Shown piece after piece: positions 4,707-13,862 of a DNA stretch of 14,291 nucleotides (the first letter of the stretch is position 1; each line of letters opens with the position of its first letter). The stretch covers positions 1 to 14,291 of the forward strand of contig CABSMK010000030.1 in NCBI GenBank assembly GCA_902478825.1, written 5' to 3'. A program made the translations under genes and the position numbers. The notes beneath the pieces are model-generated. The model was not told the origin of the DNA and searched no databases. It worked only from the letters and a program-made list of their open reading frames with translations. Origin of the DNA: an uncultured Collinsella sp. GTDB taxonomy: Bacteria; Actinomycetota; Coriobacteriia; Coriobacteriales; Coriobacteriaceae.

Positions 4707-6717
4707 CATGACGCTGTTTATCGCATCGCTTGCCGTCTCGTGCATCGGTGCGCTCGCCTCGGTTCTGCTGATCAAGGCCGATAACGCCGCCAAGACCGCC
4801 GGCTGCCTGATCGGCGCCGTCGCGGCCGTGCTGTCGTTCATCGCGGGCCTCGAGGCCGTGCTTGGCGACGTTTCGTCCCTCAACACGGTCTTCTTTTTCC
4901 CGTTCGCCCGTCTCGAGCTCTTGCTCAACGGCCTTGCGGGCCTGATCGTGGTCCTCATCTCAATCCTCGCCTTTGCGGGCTTCATCTACGGTCTGTCCTA
5001 CTTCGATGAGTACCCGGGCAAGGTCGGGCGCGCCGGTTTCTTCATGAACACCTTCGTCGCCTCGATGATGCTCGTCATCACCGCCGACAACGTGTTCTGG
5101 TTCCTGGTCGCCTTTGAGCTCATGTCCCTTACGAGCTACTTCCTTGTCGTTATCGAGGAGAACAAGAACTCCATTAGGGGCGGTTGGCTCTACTTCGTCA
5201 TCGCGCACGTGGGCTTTGTCCTTATCATGGCGAGCTTCCTGCTCATGACCAACGGCGTGGGCGGTTCCTTCAGCTTCAGTGATTTCCGTACGCATGACTT
5301 TGGACCCGCCGTCTCCTCCGCGTGCTTCGTCCTCGCGTTCTTCGGATTCGGCGCAAAGGCCGGTATCATCCCGCTGCACTCCTGGCTGCCCCAGGCGCAC
5401 CCCGAGGCGCCGTCCAACGTGTCCGCCCTCATGTCCGGCGGCATGATCAAGATCGGCATCCTGGGAATCCTCAAGGTCGGTCTCGACCTGCTCGCGGGTT
5501 CGGGCGTCCAGCTCTGGTGGGGCCTCATGGTCCTGGTCTTCGGATCCATCTCGTCGGTCCTGGGCGTCGTCTACGCCCTCCACGAGCACGACATTAAGCG
5601 CCTGCTGGCCTACCACTCCGTCGAGAACATCGGCATCATCTTGCTCGGTGTCGGCGCGTCCATGACGGCGCACGCCCTGGGCAACGACGTCATCGCGACG
5701 ATCGCGCTCATGGCCGCCCTCTACCACACGCTCAACCACGCCATGTTCAAGGGCGAGCTGTTCCTCGGCGCGGGCTCCCTGCTCTATGCCACGGGTACGC
5801 GCAACATGGAGAAGATGGGCGGCCTGTTCCGCCGTATGCCGGTCACGGCCGTCTGCTTCCTCATCGGTGCCCTTGCCATCTCGGCTATCCCGCCGCTCAA
5901 CGGCTTCGTTTCCGAGTGGTTCACCTACCAATCCCTGTTCAACATCTCGACGCTCTCCGACCCGGTCGTCATGGTGTTCGCCGTCGCCTCCGCGGCCGCC
6001 CTCGCCATCACCGGTGCCCTGGCCGTCACGTGCTTCGTGAAGGCCTACGGCGTCTCGTTCGCGAGCAGCCCTCGTTCCCAGGAGGCCGCGAACGCCAAGG
6101 AGTCCCCGGCTCCGATGTTGTTCTCGCAGATGCTCCTCGCGGCCATCTGCGTGGTGCTGGGAATCGGCTCTCCCGTCATCGCCCCGGTTCTGGGCGACGT
6201 CGCCCAGAGCGTGCTTGCCGGCTCTGCCATCACAGCCACCTCGGGCGTGTCTCTGGTGAACGAGATTTCCGGTGCCGCCACCTCCACCCCCGCGATCGCC
6301 ATCGCGCTCGTGGTCCTCACCGGCCTCGCGTTCGTGTTGAGGTCCTGCCTCGGCACCAAGGCCCCCGCTAAGAAGACCGACCCTTGGGCGTGCGGCTACG
6401 AGCCCAACGAGCACATGCCCGTCGTCGCCACGAGCTTCGCGTCAGACGTAGAGCTCTTCATGGGCCCGCTCTACACCCTGCGCGAGGTATGCACCAAGAT
6501 CTGCTGGTCCATCGCGCACGTGTTCCAGAAGCTCACCGGTGTCGCCCAGGGCGTTGAGCCCCTGCCCGACCGCTTCCTGGTCGATGCACCGAGCGAGGGT
6601 GCCGATAAGCTGGCCGGCCTCGCCTCCAAGATCGAGGGCGGCAACTACTCCGTATACATCTGCTACATCGTCGCGGCGCTCGTGGTCTTCCTCGTGCTCG
6701 CCGTGGTCATGGTCTAG
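4699..6717 (+). CDS. hyfB: Hydrogenase-4 component B, NuoL/antiporter-like membrane subunit
   Basis: At 672 aa this is the length of E. coli HyfB and longer than HycC (about 608). It is very hydrophobic with many membrane helices and belongs to the proton-conducting membrane transporter family shared with complex I NuoL/M/N and Mrp antiporters. The expected charged residues of the ion path are present: Glu140 in VAFELMSLTSYF and Lys220 in GFGAKAGIIPLHSWLPQAHPEAP, followed by the HDIKRLLAYHSVENIG and LNHAMFKGELF helices. The C-terminal KTDPWACGYEPNEHMP segment is typical of HycC/HyfB. The start overlaps hyfA by 8 nt, with AAGGGAG at 4683-4689. It presumably forms part of the ion-translocating arm. 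Confidence 0.93.
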   Translation: MDSMTLFIASLAVSCIGALASVLLIKADNAAKTAGCLIGAVAAVLSFIAGLEAVLGDVSSLNTVFFFPFARLELLLNGLAGLIVVLISILAFAGFIYGLSYFDEYPGKVGRAGFFMNTFVASMMLVITADNVFWFLVAFELMSLTSYFLVVIEENKNSIRGGWLYFVIAHVGFVLIMASFLLMTNGVGGSFSFSDFRTHDFGPAVSSACFVLAFFGFGAKAGIIPLHSWLPQAHPEAPSNVSALMSGGMIKIGILGILKVGLDLLAGSGVQLWWGLMVLVFGSISSVLGVVYALHEHDIKRLLAYHSVENIGIILLGVGASMTAHALGNDVIATIALMAALYHTLNHAMFKGELFLGAGSLLYATGTRNMEKMGGLFRRMPVTAVCFLIGALAISAIPPLNGFVSEWFTYQSLFNISTLSDPVVMVFAVASAAALAITGALAVTCFVKAYGVSFASSPRSQEAANAKESPAPMLFSQMLLAAICVVLGIGSPVIAPVLGDVAQSVLAGSAITATSGVSLVNEISGAATSTPAIAIALVVLTGLAFVLRSCLGTKAPAKKTDPWACGYEPNEHMPVVATSFASDVELFMGPLYTLREVCTKICWSIAHVFQKLTGVAQGVEPLPDRFLVDAPSEGADKLAGLASKIEGGNYSVYICYIVAALVVFLVLAVVMV

Positions 6718-6734
6718 AGAGGGGAGAGGATATT

Positions 6735-7658
6735 ATGAACATCGTTCTTGCGATAGCGCAGGGCCTCGTGGTCATGCTGGTCGCGCCCTTCTTCTCCGGC
6801 CTCGCCCGTGTGATTCGCGCGAAGATGCACAATCGCCGCGGTCCGTCCATCCTTCAGGATTACCGGGACCTCGCGAAGCTCATGGCGCGTCCCGAGTCCG
6901 TGAGTTCCGACTCGAGCTTCGTGCTGCGCATCATGCCGCCGCTGTTCCTCGCGGTGTCGTTCATGCTCGCCATGGGCCTGCCCATGTTCACGCTCGAGAG
7001 CCCCATGCCCGTCTTTGGTGACGCCATCACCATCATGTACGCGCTCGCGCTGTCCCGCTTCTTCTTCGCGCTGTCCGGCGTGGATTCCTCCAACGCCTAC
7101 GCGGGCTTCGGCGGTATCCGCGAGCTCCTCATGAGCGTGCTCATCGAGCCGTCCATGCTCATCGCGCTGTTTACCGTCGCCATCGTGTGCGGCTCCACGG
7201 ACATTGCGACCATGGGTCAGCACATCGTTACGGGCAACGTCTCGAGCGTCGTCGCCGTCATCCTCGCCGGCGTCGCCTTCGCGGCCGCCTGCTATATGGA
7301 GCTCGGCAAGCTTCCGTTCGATCAGGCCGAAGCCGAGCAGGAGCTCCAGGAGGGCCCGCTCGCCGAGCTCTCCGGCTCGTCCCTGGCCATGATGAAGCTC
7401 GCCATGGGCATGAAGCAGGTCGTGGTCGTCGCTTGGTTCACCTCCATCTTCATCCCCTGGGGAGAGCCCGCGACCATCGGCGTCACCGCTCTCGTGGGCG
7501 CCGTCGTCTTCCTTGTCAAGTGCCTGGTCGATTTCGTTGTCTGCGGCGTGCTCGAGAACTCCGTTTCCCGTTCGCGCTTCAAGGTGCTCGGTAACCAGAC
7601 CTGGGCCGTCGTCGGCATCGCGGTCCTCGCGTTCGTCTTCGTCGTCGTAGGCGTGTAG
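6735..7658 (+). CDS. hyfC: Hydrogenase-4 component C, NuoH-like membrane anchor
   Basis: This 307-residue integral membrane protein is the NuoH/HycD homologue that docks the peripheral hydrogenase onto the membrane arm. The motif MHNRRGPSILQDYRDLAKL near residues 34-53 is characteristic of HycD/HyfC. The acidic loop LPFDQAEAEQELQEGPLAELSG is the conserved NuoH-type cytoplasmic loop implicated in coupling electron transfer to ion movement. Roughly eight hydrophobic segments are apparent. ATG 6735 is preceded by GGGGAGAGGA (6721-6730). The 17-nt gap from hyfB and the following short gap to hyfD make it part of one transcript. Hyc and Hyf versions look alike; the Hyf name rests on the neighbouring hyfD, hyfE and hyfF. 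Confidence 0.93.
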   Translation: MNIVLAIAQGLVVMLVAPFFSGLARVIRAKMHNRRGPSILQDYRDLAKLMARPESVSSDSSFVLRIMPPLFLAVSFMLAMGLPMFTLESPMPVFGDAITIMYALALSRFFFALSGVDSSNAYAGFGGIRELLMSVLIEPSMLIALFTVAIVCGSTDIATMGQHIVTGNVSSVVAVILAGVAFAAACYMELGKLPFDQAEAEQELQEGPLAELSGSSLAMMKLAMGMKQVVVVAWFTSIFIPWGEPATIGVTALVGAVVFLVKCLVDFVVCGVLENSVSRSRFKVLGNQTWAVVGIAVLAFVFVVVGV

Positions 7659-7674
7659 GGAGAAGGGAGAAACT

Positions 7675-9132
7675 ATGTCAATCGAATCGAGCTTGTCCCT
7701 CTTTGCCATGGTGGCGATCGCCGTCCCCATGCTGGGCTCCCTGCTCATCGTCATGCTGCCGCGTCCCTACGCTAAATGGATCTGCGCCTTTGCCGGCGGC
7801 ATCGCCACGGTCGCTTCCGTTGGCTTGGCCGCGACGTTTGCCGGAAACGGCATGAACGCGGTCGATGTAACCTGGGCGAGTATGGGCCAGACCTTGGTCA
7901 TGGGCTTCATATTCGACCGGATGAGCACGCTGCTCGCACCCGCGTTCGTCGCTATCGGCCTGCTCGTCGTCATCTATTCGTTCCCGTACATGAGCGATAA
8001 GAACAAGGAGCATCCCGACGCGCCCCGTCGCCGCTTCTACGTGTACTTCTCCACGTTCATCGGCGCCATGGCCGGTCTCGCCTACAGCTCCACCATCGTC
8101 GGCCAGCTCGTTTTCTTCGAGATCACCGGCGTGTGCTCCTGGGGCCTCATCAGCTACTACATGACGCCCACGGCCAAGAAGGCCGGTATGAAGGCGCTCA
8201 TCATCACCCATATCGGCGCTCTGGGACTCTACATCGGCGCGGCCTTCCTGTTCGCCGGAACCGGCACGTTCGCGCTGAGCGCGATCTCCCAGCTCGATTT
8301 CGGTATGAAGACCGTCGTGCTGCTGCTCATCCTGTTCGCCGCTTGGGCCAAGTCCGCCCAGTTCCCGCTCTACATGTGGCTGCCCTCCGCAATGGAGGCC
8401 CCCACGCCCGTTTCCGCCTACCTCCATGGCGCGTCCATGGTGAAGGTCGGCGTGTGCGTGTTCGCCCGCGCTCTTGCGAGTGCCGGCGATATCCCCGAGA
8501 TCGTCGGTTGGGTCGCCATCATCGACGCCGTCGTGACCATGCTCTTCGGCTTCCTCATGTACCTGCCCCAGAAGGATATGAAGCGCCTGCTCGCCTTCTC
8601 GACGATCGCGCAGCTCGCCTACGTGTTCTTCGGCCTGGGCCTCTCCGTGTTCGGAAGCCAGATGGCGTTCAACGGCGCCGTCGAGCACATCTTCAACCAC
8701 GCGTTCACCAAGACCCTGTTCTTCCTCATCGCCGGCTCCCTCAGCTTCACGCTGGGAACCCGTATGTTGCCCAAGATCCAGGGCCTCATGAAGAAGTACC
8801 CGGTCACGGGCGTGGGCTTCGCGGTCGCCGCGACCGCTATCGCCGGCGTGCCCCCCATGAGCACGTTCTTCTCCAAGTTCCAGATTATTTCCGGTGGCTT
8901 CGCGGTTGGTGCTTCCAACACGGTCATCTTCGTCCTCGTGTGCGTCATGGTCGTCGAGACCGTCGCCACCTTCGCATGGTTCCTGCGTTGGATGGGTAAG
9001 GTCCTGCCCGGTGAGCCGAGCGAGACCGTGGCCGCCGGCCAGCCCCTTCCGCGCGCCATGGCGTTCGTGTTCGTCGTCCTCATGATCATGGTCGTCGTCG
9101 CCGGTCCTCTGTCCTCTAGTTGGATGGGTTAG
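7675..9132 (+). CDS. hyfD: Hydrogenase-4 component D, NuoL/M/N-like proton-pumping subunit
   Basis: This is a 485-aa polytopic membrane protein, close to the length of E. coli HyfD (about 479). It is the second antiporter-like subunit of the operon. Glu149 (VFFEITGVCSWG) and Lys226 (AAWAKSAQFPLYMWLPSAMEAPTPVSA) are the paired charged residues of this family, and KDMKRLLAFSTIAQLAYVF and FNHAFTKTLFFLIAG are its later conserved helices. HyfD is absent from the simpler Hyc (FHL-1) complex, so it is one of the genes that mark this operon as Hyf-type. The Shine-Dalgarno is GGGAGAAGGGAG just before the ATG. It probably provides an extra ion-translocating module. Confidence 0.93.
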   Translation: MSIESSLSLFAMVAIAVPMLGSLLIVMLPRPYAKWICAFAGGIATVASVGLAATFAGNGMNAVDVTWASMGQTLVMGFIFDRMSTLLAPAFVAIGLLVVIYSFPYMSDKNKEHPDAPRRRFYVYFSTFIGAMAGLAYSSTIVGQLVFFEITGVCSWGLISYYMTPTAKKAGMKALIITHIGALGLYIGAAFLFAGTGTFALSAISQLDFGMKTVVLLLILFAAWAKSAQFPLYMWLPSAMEAPTPVSAYLHGASMVKVGVCVFARALASAGDIPEIVGWVAIIDAVVTMLFGFLMYLPQKDMKRLLAFSTIAQLAYVFFGLGLSVFGSQMAFNGAVEHIFNHAFTKTLFFLIAGSLSFTLGTRMLPKIQGLMKKYPVTGVGFAVAATAIAGVPPMSTFFSKFQIISGGFAVGASNTVIFVLVCVMVVETVATFAWFLRWMGKVLPGEPSETVAAGQPLPRAMAFVFVVLMIMVVVAGPLSSSWMG

Positions 9133-9142
9133 GAGGTAGGAC

Positions 9143-9796
9143 ATGGGTTATTCGTTAGTCAATATCCTGGGCGGTCTTCTGATCGTGACCTCCACCATGG
9201 TGGTCGTCTCGAAGACCATCCCGTCCGCCATTAAGTGGTACGCGATCCAGTCGGTTGTCCTGGTGGGCGTGCTGCTCACCCTGGGCCTCACCACCGGTGC
9301 CACCGAGCTTCTCATGTGGGCCGCGTCGGCCTTCGTCACCAAGGTGATCCTCGTTCCGTTCATTCTCAACCGTGCCTACAAAAAGATGGGTTCGCCTGCC
9401 GATAGCACGCTGACCTCCTCCATCAAGCCGGCCTGGACCATCATCCTCACCGGTCTGGAGGTGGCCATCTGCTTCGCGGTGGTCACGCGCCTGAGCCTGC
9501 CCACCGCTGAGGTGGCTACTCCGGCCCTCGCCATCAGCTTCGCGCACTTCTTCGTCGGCCTCACGTGCATCATCTCCCAGCGCAACATCCTCAAGCAAAT
9601 CTTCGGGTACTGCCTTATGGAGAACGGTAGCCACGTGACGCTCGCCCTGCTCGCGCCCACGGCCCCCGAGATCATCGAGATCGGCATCGCCACCGACGCC
9701 ATTTTCGCCGTCATCATCATGTCCGCCGTCGTCGTGAGGATCTGGAACGACACCAAGTCGCTCGACTCCCACGACCTGACCGAATTGAAGGGGTAG
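9143..9796 (+). CDS. hyfE: Hydrogenase-4 component E, NuoK-like membrane subunit
   Basis: This 217-residue membrane protein is within one residue of E. coli HyfE (216). It shows about six hydrophobic segments. Conserved-looking patches are TKVILVPFILNRAYKKM and QRNILKQIFGYCLMENG, the latter in the NuoK-like part. In the Hyf complex it bridges the antiporter-like subunits and the HyfC anchor. A strong AGGAGGT (9131-9137) overlaps the end of hyfD, whose stop is only 10 nt before this start. The gene ends 3 nt before hyfF. Like hyfD and hyfF, it separates Hyf from Hyc operons. Confidence 0.92.
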   Translation: MGYSLVNILGGLLIVTSTMVVVSKTIPSAIKWYAIQSVVLVGVLLTLGLTTGATELLMWAASAFVTKVILVPFILNRAYKKMGSPADSTLTSSIKPAWTIILTGLEVAICFAVVTRLSLPTAEVATPALAISFAHFFVGLTCIISQRNILKQIFGYCLMENGSHVTLALLAPTAPEIIEIGIATDAIFAVIIMSAVVVRIWNDTKSLDSHDLTELKG

Positions 9797-9799
9797 GCC

Positions 9800-11365
9800 A
9801 TGGATGTTTCAATGCTGACGGTCGCCCTGCTCGCTTGTCCCCTCGTGTTCTCCCTGATTATGGCTGCGCTCCCCAAGACGACGTCCTACAGCGTCTTTGC
9901 GGGGCTCAACACCATCTCCGTCGCGGCGACCCTCGTCCTTTCGGTCGTCACCGCGGGAACCATGCTCTCGAGCGGGCAGAATATCGACGCTTTGGGCCTG
10001 TGGCTCCATCTCGATTCGCTCTCGTCGATCTTCGTCCTTCTGGTAGGCATCATCGGGTTCATCACCGGCGTGTACTCCATCTCCTATATCAAGATCGATA
10101 TCGAGGAGAAGACCATGCCGGCCGAGCGCACCAAGCAGTACTACGCGCTGTTTAGCCTGTTCGTTTTCACGATGCTGCTCGCCTGCCTGTCCAACAACAT
10201 CATCCTCACCTGGGCGGCGGTCGAGGCCACCACGTTGTCGACCGTGTTCCTCGTGGGCATCTACAAGAACAGGCAGGCGCTCGAGGCGTCTTGGAAGTAC
10301 GCGATGGTCTGCACCGCCGGCGTGGCCTTCGGCCTGTTTGGCACGCTGCTCATCTACGCGAACGCCGCCGATATCATGCCCAACGCGCATGAGGCAGCCT
10401 TCCTCACCTCCATCATGCCCTACGCCGACCAGTTCGACCCGATGCTCGTGCGCCTCGCGTTCGCGTTCATCGTCATCGGCTTCGGCACCAAGGCGGGCCT
10501 GTTCCCCATGCACACTTGGCTGCCCGACGCGCACTCCCAGGCTCCGAGCCCGGTCTCCGCGCTGCTCTCGGGCGTGCTGCTCAAGTGCGCCATGCTGGTG
10601 ATCATCCGCTTCTACTCCCTGTCCATCATCACGGTGGGCGACACCTATCCGCGTACGCTCCTGCTCATCCTGGGCACGCTGTCCATCCTGGTGGCCGCCC
10701 TGTGCATCTTTAAGCAGGACGATATCAAGCGCCGCTTCGCGTACTCCTCCGTCGACAACGTCGGCGTGGTCGCGCTGTGCCTGGGTATCGGTGGTCCGCT
10801 CGGTATCGCCGCCTGCCTGCTGCACTGCATCTTCCACGGTTTCACGAAGGCGCTCGCCTTCTGCATGGCCGGTAACATCCAGCACATCTACCACACCCGC
10901 GACCTGAACAAGATCAAGGGCGTCGTCGAGATCGCTCCCGTCACGGCAGCGCTCACCATCATCGCCCTGCTCGCGCTCGCCGCCTTCCCGCCGTTCGCCC
11001 TGTTCATCTCCGAGTTCCTCACCTTCGTGGCCGGCGTCCAGTCCGGTCCCATCTGGGTGGTCGTGCTCGTGGCCATTGGCCTCACCGGCGTGTACTTTGC
11101 CCTTACCGGCATCGCGCTCAAGTCCATCTTCGGCAAGGCGCCCGAGGGCATGAAGCGCCACGAGGTGCCCGCCCTCATGATCATCCCCGAGATCGCCCTC
11201 GCGATCGTGGTCATGTGGTTCGGTATCGCCACCCCGGTCGCCATCACGAGCGGCGTCGAGGATGCAACGTCCGTCGTTTTGAACCAGAGCGTCGAAGAGC
11301 TCCACGAGGCTCCTCTCTACCGCATGGTGTTCAGTTCCCAGACCAAGACAAGCGAGGTGAATTAG
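9800..11365 (+). CDS. hyfF: Hydrogenase-4 component F, third NuoL/M/N-like subunit
   Basis: At 521 aa this matches E. coli HyfF (about 526). It is a polytopic member of the same antiporter-like family as HyfB and HyfD. Glu142 lies in LTWAAVEATTLSTVFLVG and Lys231 in GFGTKAGLFPMHTWLPDAHSQAP; later helices carry DDIKRRFAYSSVDNVG and HCIFHGFTKALAF. It starts 3 nt after hyfE, with GAAGGGG (9787-9793) as the ribosome site inside the hyfE end. With three such subunits in the operon, the complex resembles complex I more than E. coli FHL-1 does, which is consistent with ion pumping, although pumping by Hyf has been hard to prove in this family. Confidence 0.93.
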   Translation: MDVSMLTVALLACPLVFSLIMAALPKTTSYSVFAGLNTISVAATLVLSVVTAGTMLSSGQNIDALGLWLHLDSLSSIFVLLVGIIGFITGVYSISYIKIDIEEKTMPAERTKQYYALFSLFVFTMLLACLSNNIILTWAAVEATTLSTVFLVGIYKNRQALEASWKYAMVCTAGVAFGLFGTLLIYANAADIMPNAHEAAFLTSIMPYADQFDPMLVRLAFAFIVIGFGTKAGLFPMHTWLPDAHSQAPSPVSALLSGVLLKCAMLVIIRFYSLSIITVGDTYPRTLLLILGTLSILVAALCIFKQDDIKRRFAYSSVDNVGVVALCLGIGGPLGIAACLLHCIFHGFTKALAFCMAGNIQHIYHTRDLNKIKGVVEIAPVTAALTIIALLALAAFPPFALFISEFLTFVAGVQSGPIWVVVLVAIGLTGVYFALTGIALKSIFGKAPEGMKRHEVPALMIIPEIALAIVVMWFGIATPVAITSGVEDATSVVLNQSVEELHEAPLYRMVFSSQTKTSEVN

Positions 11366-11369
11366 CACC

Positions 11370-13142
11370 ATGGCAGAACCTGAAAAGAAGGACTACGCTC
11401 GTCGTTGCGAAAGCCACGTCGAGGCCCTGCGCGCCGCAGTGCCGGGCGCTATCGAGAAGGTTGAGTGGCAGTGCGAGGACCAGCTGACGATCACCGTCAA
11501 GCAGGACAAGCTGCCCGAGGCCGTCCACTACCTGTATTACGAGCGCTACGGCTGGATTCCCGTGATCATCGGCAACGACGAGCGCAGTCTGTGCGGCCGT
11601 TACGCCGTGTATTACGTCATCTCCATGGAGGGGGAGGACCCCGGCTGGGTGACCGTGCGCACCGAGGTCGATCCCGCCAAGATGACGTTCCCGTCCGTGA
11701 CGCCGTTCGTCCCCGCCTGCGTGTGGGGCGAGCGCGAGCTTCGCGACATGTTCGGCCTGATCCCCGAGGGTCTGCCCGACCGTCGTCGCCTGGTGCTGCC
11801 CGACGATTGGCCCAGCGGCCTGTACCCGCTGCGCAAGGATTCGATGGACTACCGCTTCCGTCCCGCTCCCGCGAGTGACATGGAAAACTACGAGTTCTTG
11901 GCCGATACCAAGGGCAAGGAGACGACTCTTGTCCCCATGGGCCCGTTGCACATTACCTCCGACGAGCCCGGCCACTTCCGCCTGTTCGTTGAGGGCGAGA
12001 CGATCGTCGACGCCGACTACCGTCTGTTCTACGTGCACCGCGGCATGGAGAAGGTCGCCGAGACGCGCCTGAACTATGACGCCGTGACTTTCCTCGCCGA
12101 CCGCATCTGCGGCATCTGCGGCTGCGCCCACTCGGTGGCCTATGCCGAGGCCGTCGAGCGCGCCCAGGGCATCCATGTCCCGCCGCGCGCCCAGTACATC
12201 CGTGCCATCATGCTTGAGGTCGAGCGTCTGCACTCGCATCTGCTCAACATTGGCCTGGCGTCGCACTACACGGGCTTCGACTCCGGCTTCCAGCAGTTCT
12301 TCCGCGTCCGCGAGAAGTCCATGGACCTGGCCGAGAAGCTCTCCGGTCACCGCAAGACCTACGGCCTCAACGTGATCGGCGGCGTGCGTCGCGACATTTT
12401 GGCCGAGCAGAAGCTCTCCACGCTCACGACCATCCACCAGCTGCGCTCCGAGGTTCAGGAGCTCGTCGACGTCTTGCTCTCCACGCCCAACTTTATTGAG
12501 CGTACGAGCGGTATCGGCATCTTGGACCGCAAGATCGCACGCGACTTCTCGCCGGTCGGCCCGCTCATGCGTGGCTCGGGCTATGCCCGCGACGTGCGCT
12601 TTGACCATCCCTTCGACGGCTACGCCGATCCGGATGTCCAGAAGATGCACGCCGCTACGGCTGACACCTGCGATGCCTTCGGCCGTACCGCCGTTCGCAT
12701 CCAGGAGGTCTACGATTCGATCGACATGATCGAGACCATGCTCGAGAACTGCCCGTCGGGCCCCATCCTCACCACGGATTGGGAGTACACCCCGCACAAG
12801 TACGCCATCGGCGCCTCGGTGGCGCCGCGCGGCGAGGACGTGCACTGGGCCATGCTCGGCAATAACCAGAAGTGTTACCGCTGGCGCGCCAAGGCCGCCA
12901 CGTACAGCAACTGGCCGGTCCTGCGCTACATGTTCCGCGGCAACACCGTGGGCGACGCTGCGCTGATCGTCGGCTCGCTCGACCCGTGCTACTCCTGCAC
13001 CGACCGCGTGACGGTGACCGATGTCGCCGCCAAGCGCGACCACGTGCTTGACAAGGAGCAGTTCGAGAACGTCTGGCGCGACAAGTCGCCGCTTGCGGGC
13101 GAGGGCACCATGGCCGCCCCGCTCGATGAGGAGGCGCTCTAA
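11370..13142 (+). CDS. hyfG: [NiFe]-hydrogenase large subunit fused to NuoC-like domain (group 4)
   Basis: This 590-aa protein is the catalytic H2-forming subunit (HycE/HyfG family). Residues about 1-170 form the 30-kDa NuoC-like domain (CVWGERELRDMFGLIPEG, then LPDDWPSGLYPLRKDS). The rest is the NiFe large-subunit/NuoD-like domain. The four Ni ligands are present as C247 and C250 in RICGICGCAHS and C540 and C543 in DPCYSCTDR. A 44-residue tail follows Arg546, the position where the E. coli HycE precursor is cut after Arg537 by HycI, so maturation by a HycI-type endopeptidase is expected; no such gene is in the window. GAGGTGA at 11354-11360 serves as ribosome site. The gene starts 4 nt after hyfF and ends 1 nt before hyfH. 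Confidence 0.95.
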   Translation: MAEPEKKDYARRCESHVEALRAAVPGAIEKVEWQCEDQLTITVKQDKLPEAVHYLYYERYGWIPVIIGNDERSLCGRYAVYYVISMEGEDPGWVTVRTEVDPAKMTFPSVTPFVPACVWGERELRDMFGLIPEGLPDRRRLVLPDDWPSGLYPLRKDSMDYRFRPAPASDMENYEFLADTKGKETTLVPMGPLHITSDEPGHFRLFVEGETIVDADYRLFYVHRGMEKVAETRLNYDAVTFLADRICGICGCAHSVAYAEAVERAQGIHVPPRAQYIRAIMLEVERLHSHLLNIGLASHYTGFDSGFQQFFRVREKSMDLAEKLSGHRKTYGLNVIGGVRRDILAEQKLSTLTTIHQLRSEVQELVDVLLSTPNFIERTSGIGILDRKIARDFSPVGPLMRGSGYARDVRFDHPFDGYADPDVQKMHAATADTCDAFGRTAVRIQEVYDSIDMIETMLENCPSGPILTTDWEYTPHKYAIGASVAPRGEDVHWAMLGNNQKCYRWRAKAATYSNWPVLRYMFRGNTVGDAALIVGSLDPCYSCTDRVTVTDVAAKRDHVLDKEQFENVWRDKSPLAGEGTMAAPLDEEAL

Positions 13143-13143
13143 T

Positions 13144-13860
13144 ATGCTGAAGCTTTGGAAGGTTAACGCCAAGGCCGGCGACGCGACGGTCAAGTACCCG
13201 TTTGCGCCGTTCCCCACCAACAAGGACATGCGCGGCAAGCCCGAGCACAATGCCGAGCTCTGCATCGCCTGTGGAGCCTGCGGCGTGGCGTGCCCGGCCG
13301 ATGCCATTCGCATGGACACCGACCTTTCGGCCGATACCATCACCTGGTCGATCGACTACGGTCGCTGCATCTTCTGCGGCCGCTGTGAGGAAGCCTGCCC
13401 CATGGAGGCCATCAAGCTCACCGAGGAGTTTGAGCTGGCTGTCATGAGCAAGGACGACCTCACCAGCAAGAGTGTCTATACGCTCGAGCACTGCTCGCGT
13501 TGCGGCAAGCCGTTTGCCCCGCACAAGGAGATCGACTACGCCAAGCGCCTGCTGCAAAAGACCGGCGGCATGGAGGCCGAGCAGGCCGCCCGCACCGTCG
13601 GTATGTGCCAGGAGTGCAAGCGCGAGCTCGACGCCCTGCGCGCCGCATCGGCCGTAAAGACCGGCAACGCACACGGCATGGCTGCCAACGAGACGCTTGC
13701 GTCCGGCGAGCCCCAGGGCCCCGGCATGGAGTATCTGGGCGGCCACGGCGTGAACCCGGAGTATATCGACCGCGAGCTTAACCCCGATGCGCCCGAGATT
13801 CCCGCCGGTCCGGCGCCGGTCGAGGGCATCATCATGGATTTTGAAATGAAGGAGGAGTAA
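13144..13860 (+). CDS. hyfH: Hydrogenase-4 component H, two-cluster ferredoxin subunit with long C-terminal tail
   Basis: This 238-aa protein is the HycF/HyfH, NuoI-like subunit that carries electrons inside the peripheral arm. The two [4Fe-4S] sites are C40-C43-C46-C50 and C75-C78-C81-C85 (CIFCGRCEEACP). Family features are FRGKPE-like MRGKPEHN before the first cluster and the later metal-site-like pair CSRCGKPF and CQECK, also present in HycF. E. coli homologues are about 180 aa. The additional tail of roughly 55-60 residues here is rich in Gly, Pro and acidic residues and has no cysteine or clear domain. ATG 13144 lies 1 nt after the hyfG stop; the open frame extends upstream only as a shadow inside hyfG. 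Confidence 0.92.
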   Translation: MLKLWKVNAKAGDATVKYPFAPFPTNKDMRGKPEHNAELCIACGACGVACPADAIRMDTDLSADTITWSIDYGRCIFCGRCEEACPMEAIKLTEEFELAVMSKDDLTSKSVYTLEHCSRCGKPFAPHKEIDYAKRLLQKTGGMEAEQAARTVGMCQECKRELDALRAASAVKTGNAHGMAANETLASGEPQGPGMEYLGGHGVNPEYIDRELNPDAPEIPAGPAPVEGIIMDFEMKEE

Positions 13861-13862
13861 CC

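Noticed and set aside
9809..11371. 520-codon minus-strand frame opposite hyfF, and similar frames opposite hyfB, hyfC, hyfD and hyfG
   Set aside because: The peptides are highly charged, repetitive strings (EH, DD, GE runs) typical of the reverse complement of hydrophobic GC-rich genes. None has a ribosome site or a recognisable fold.
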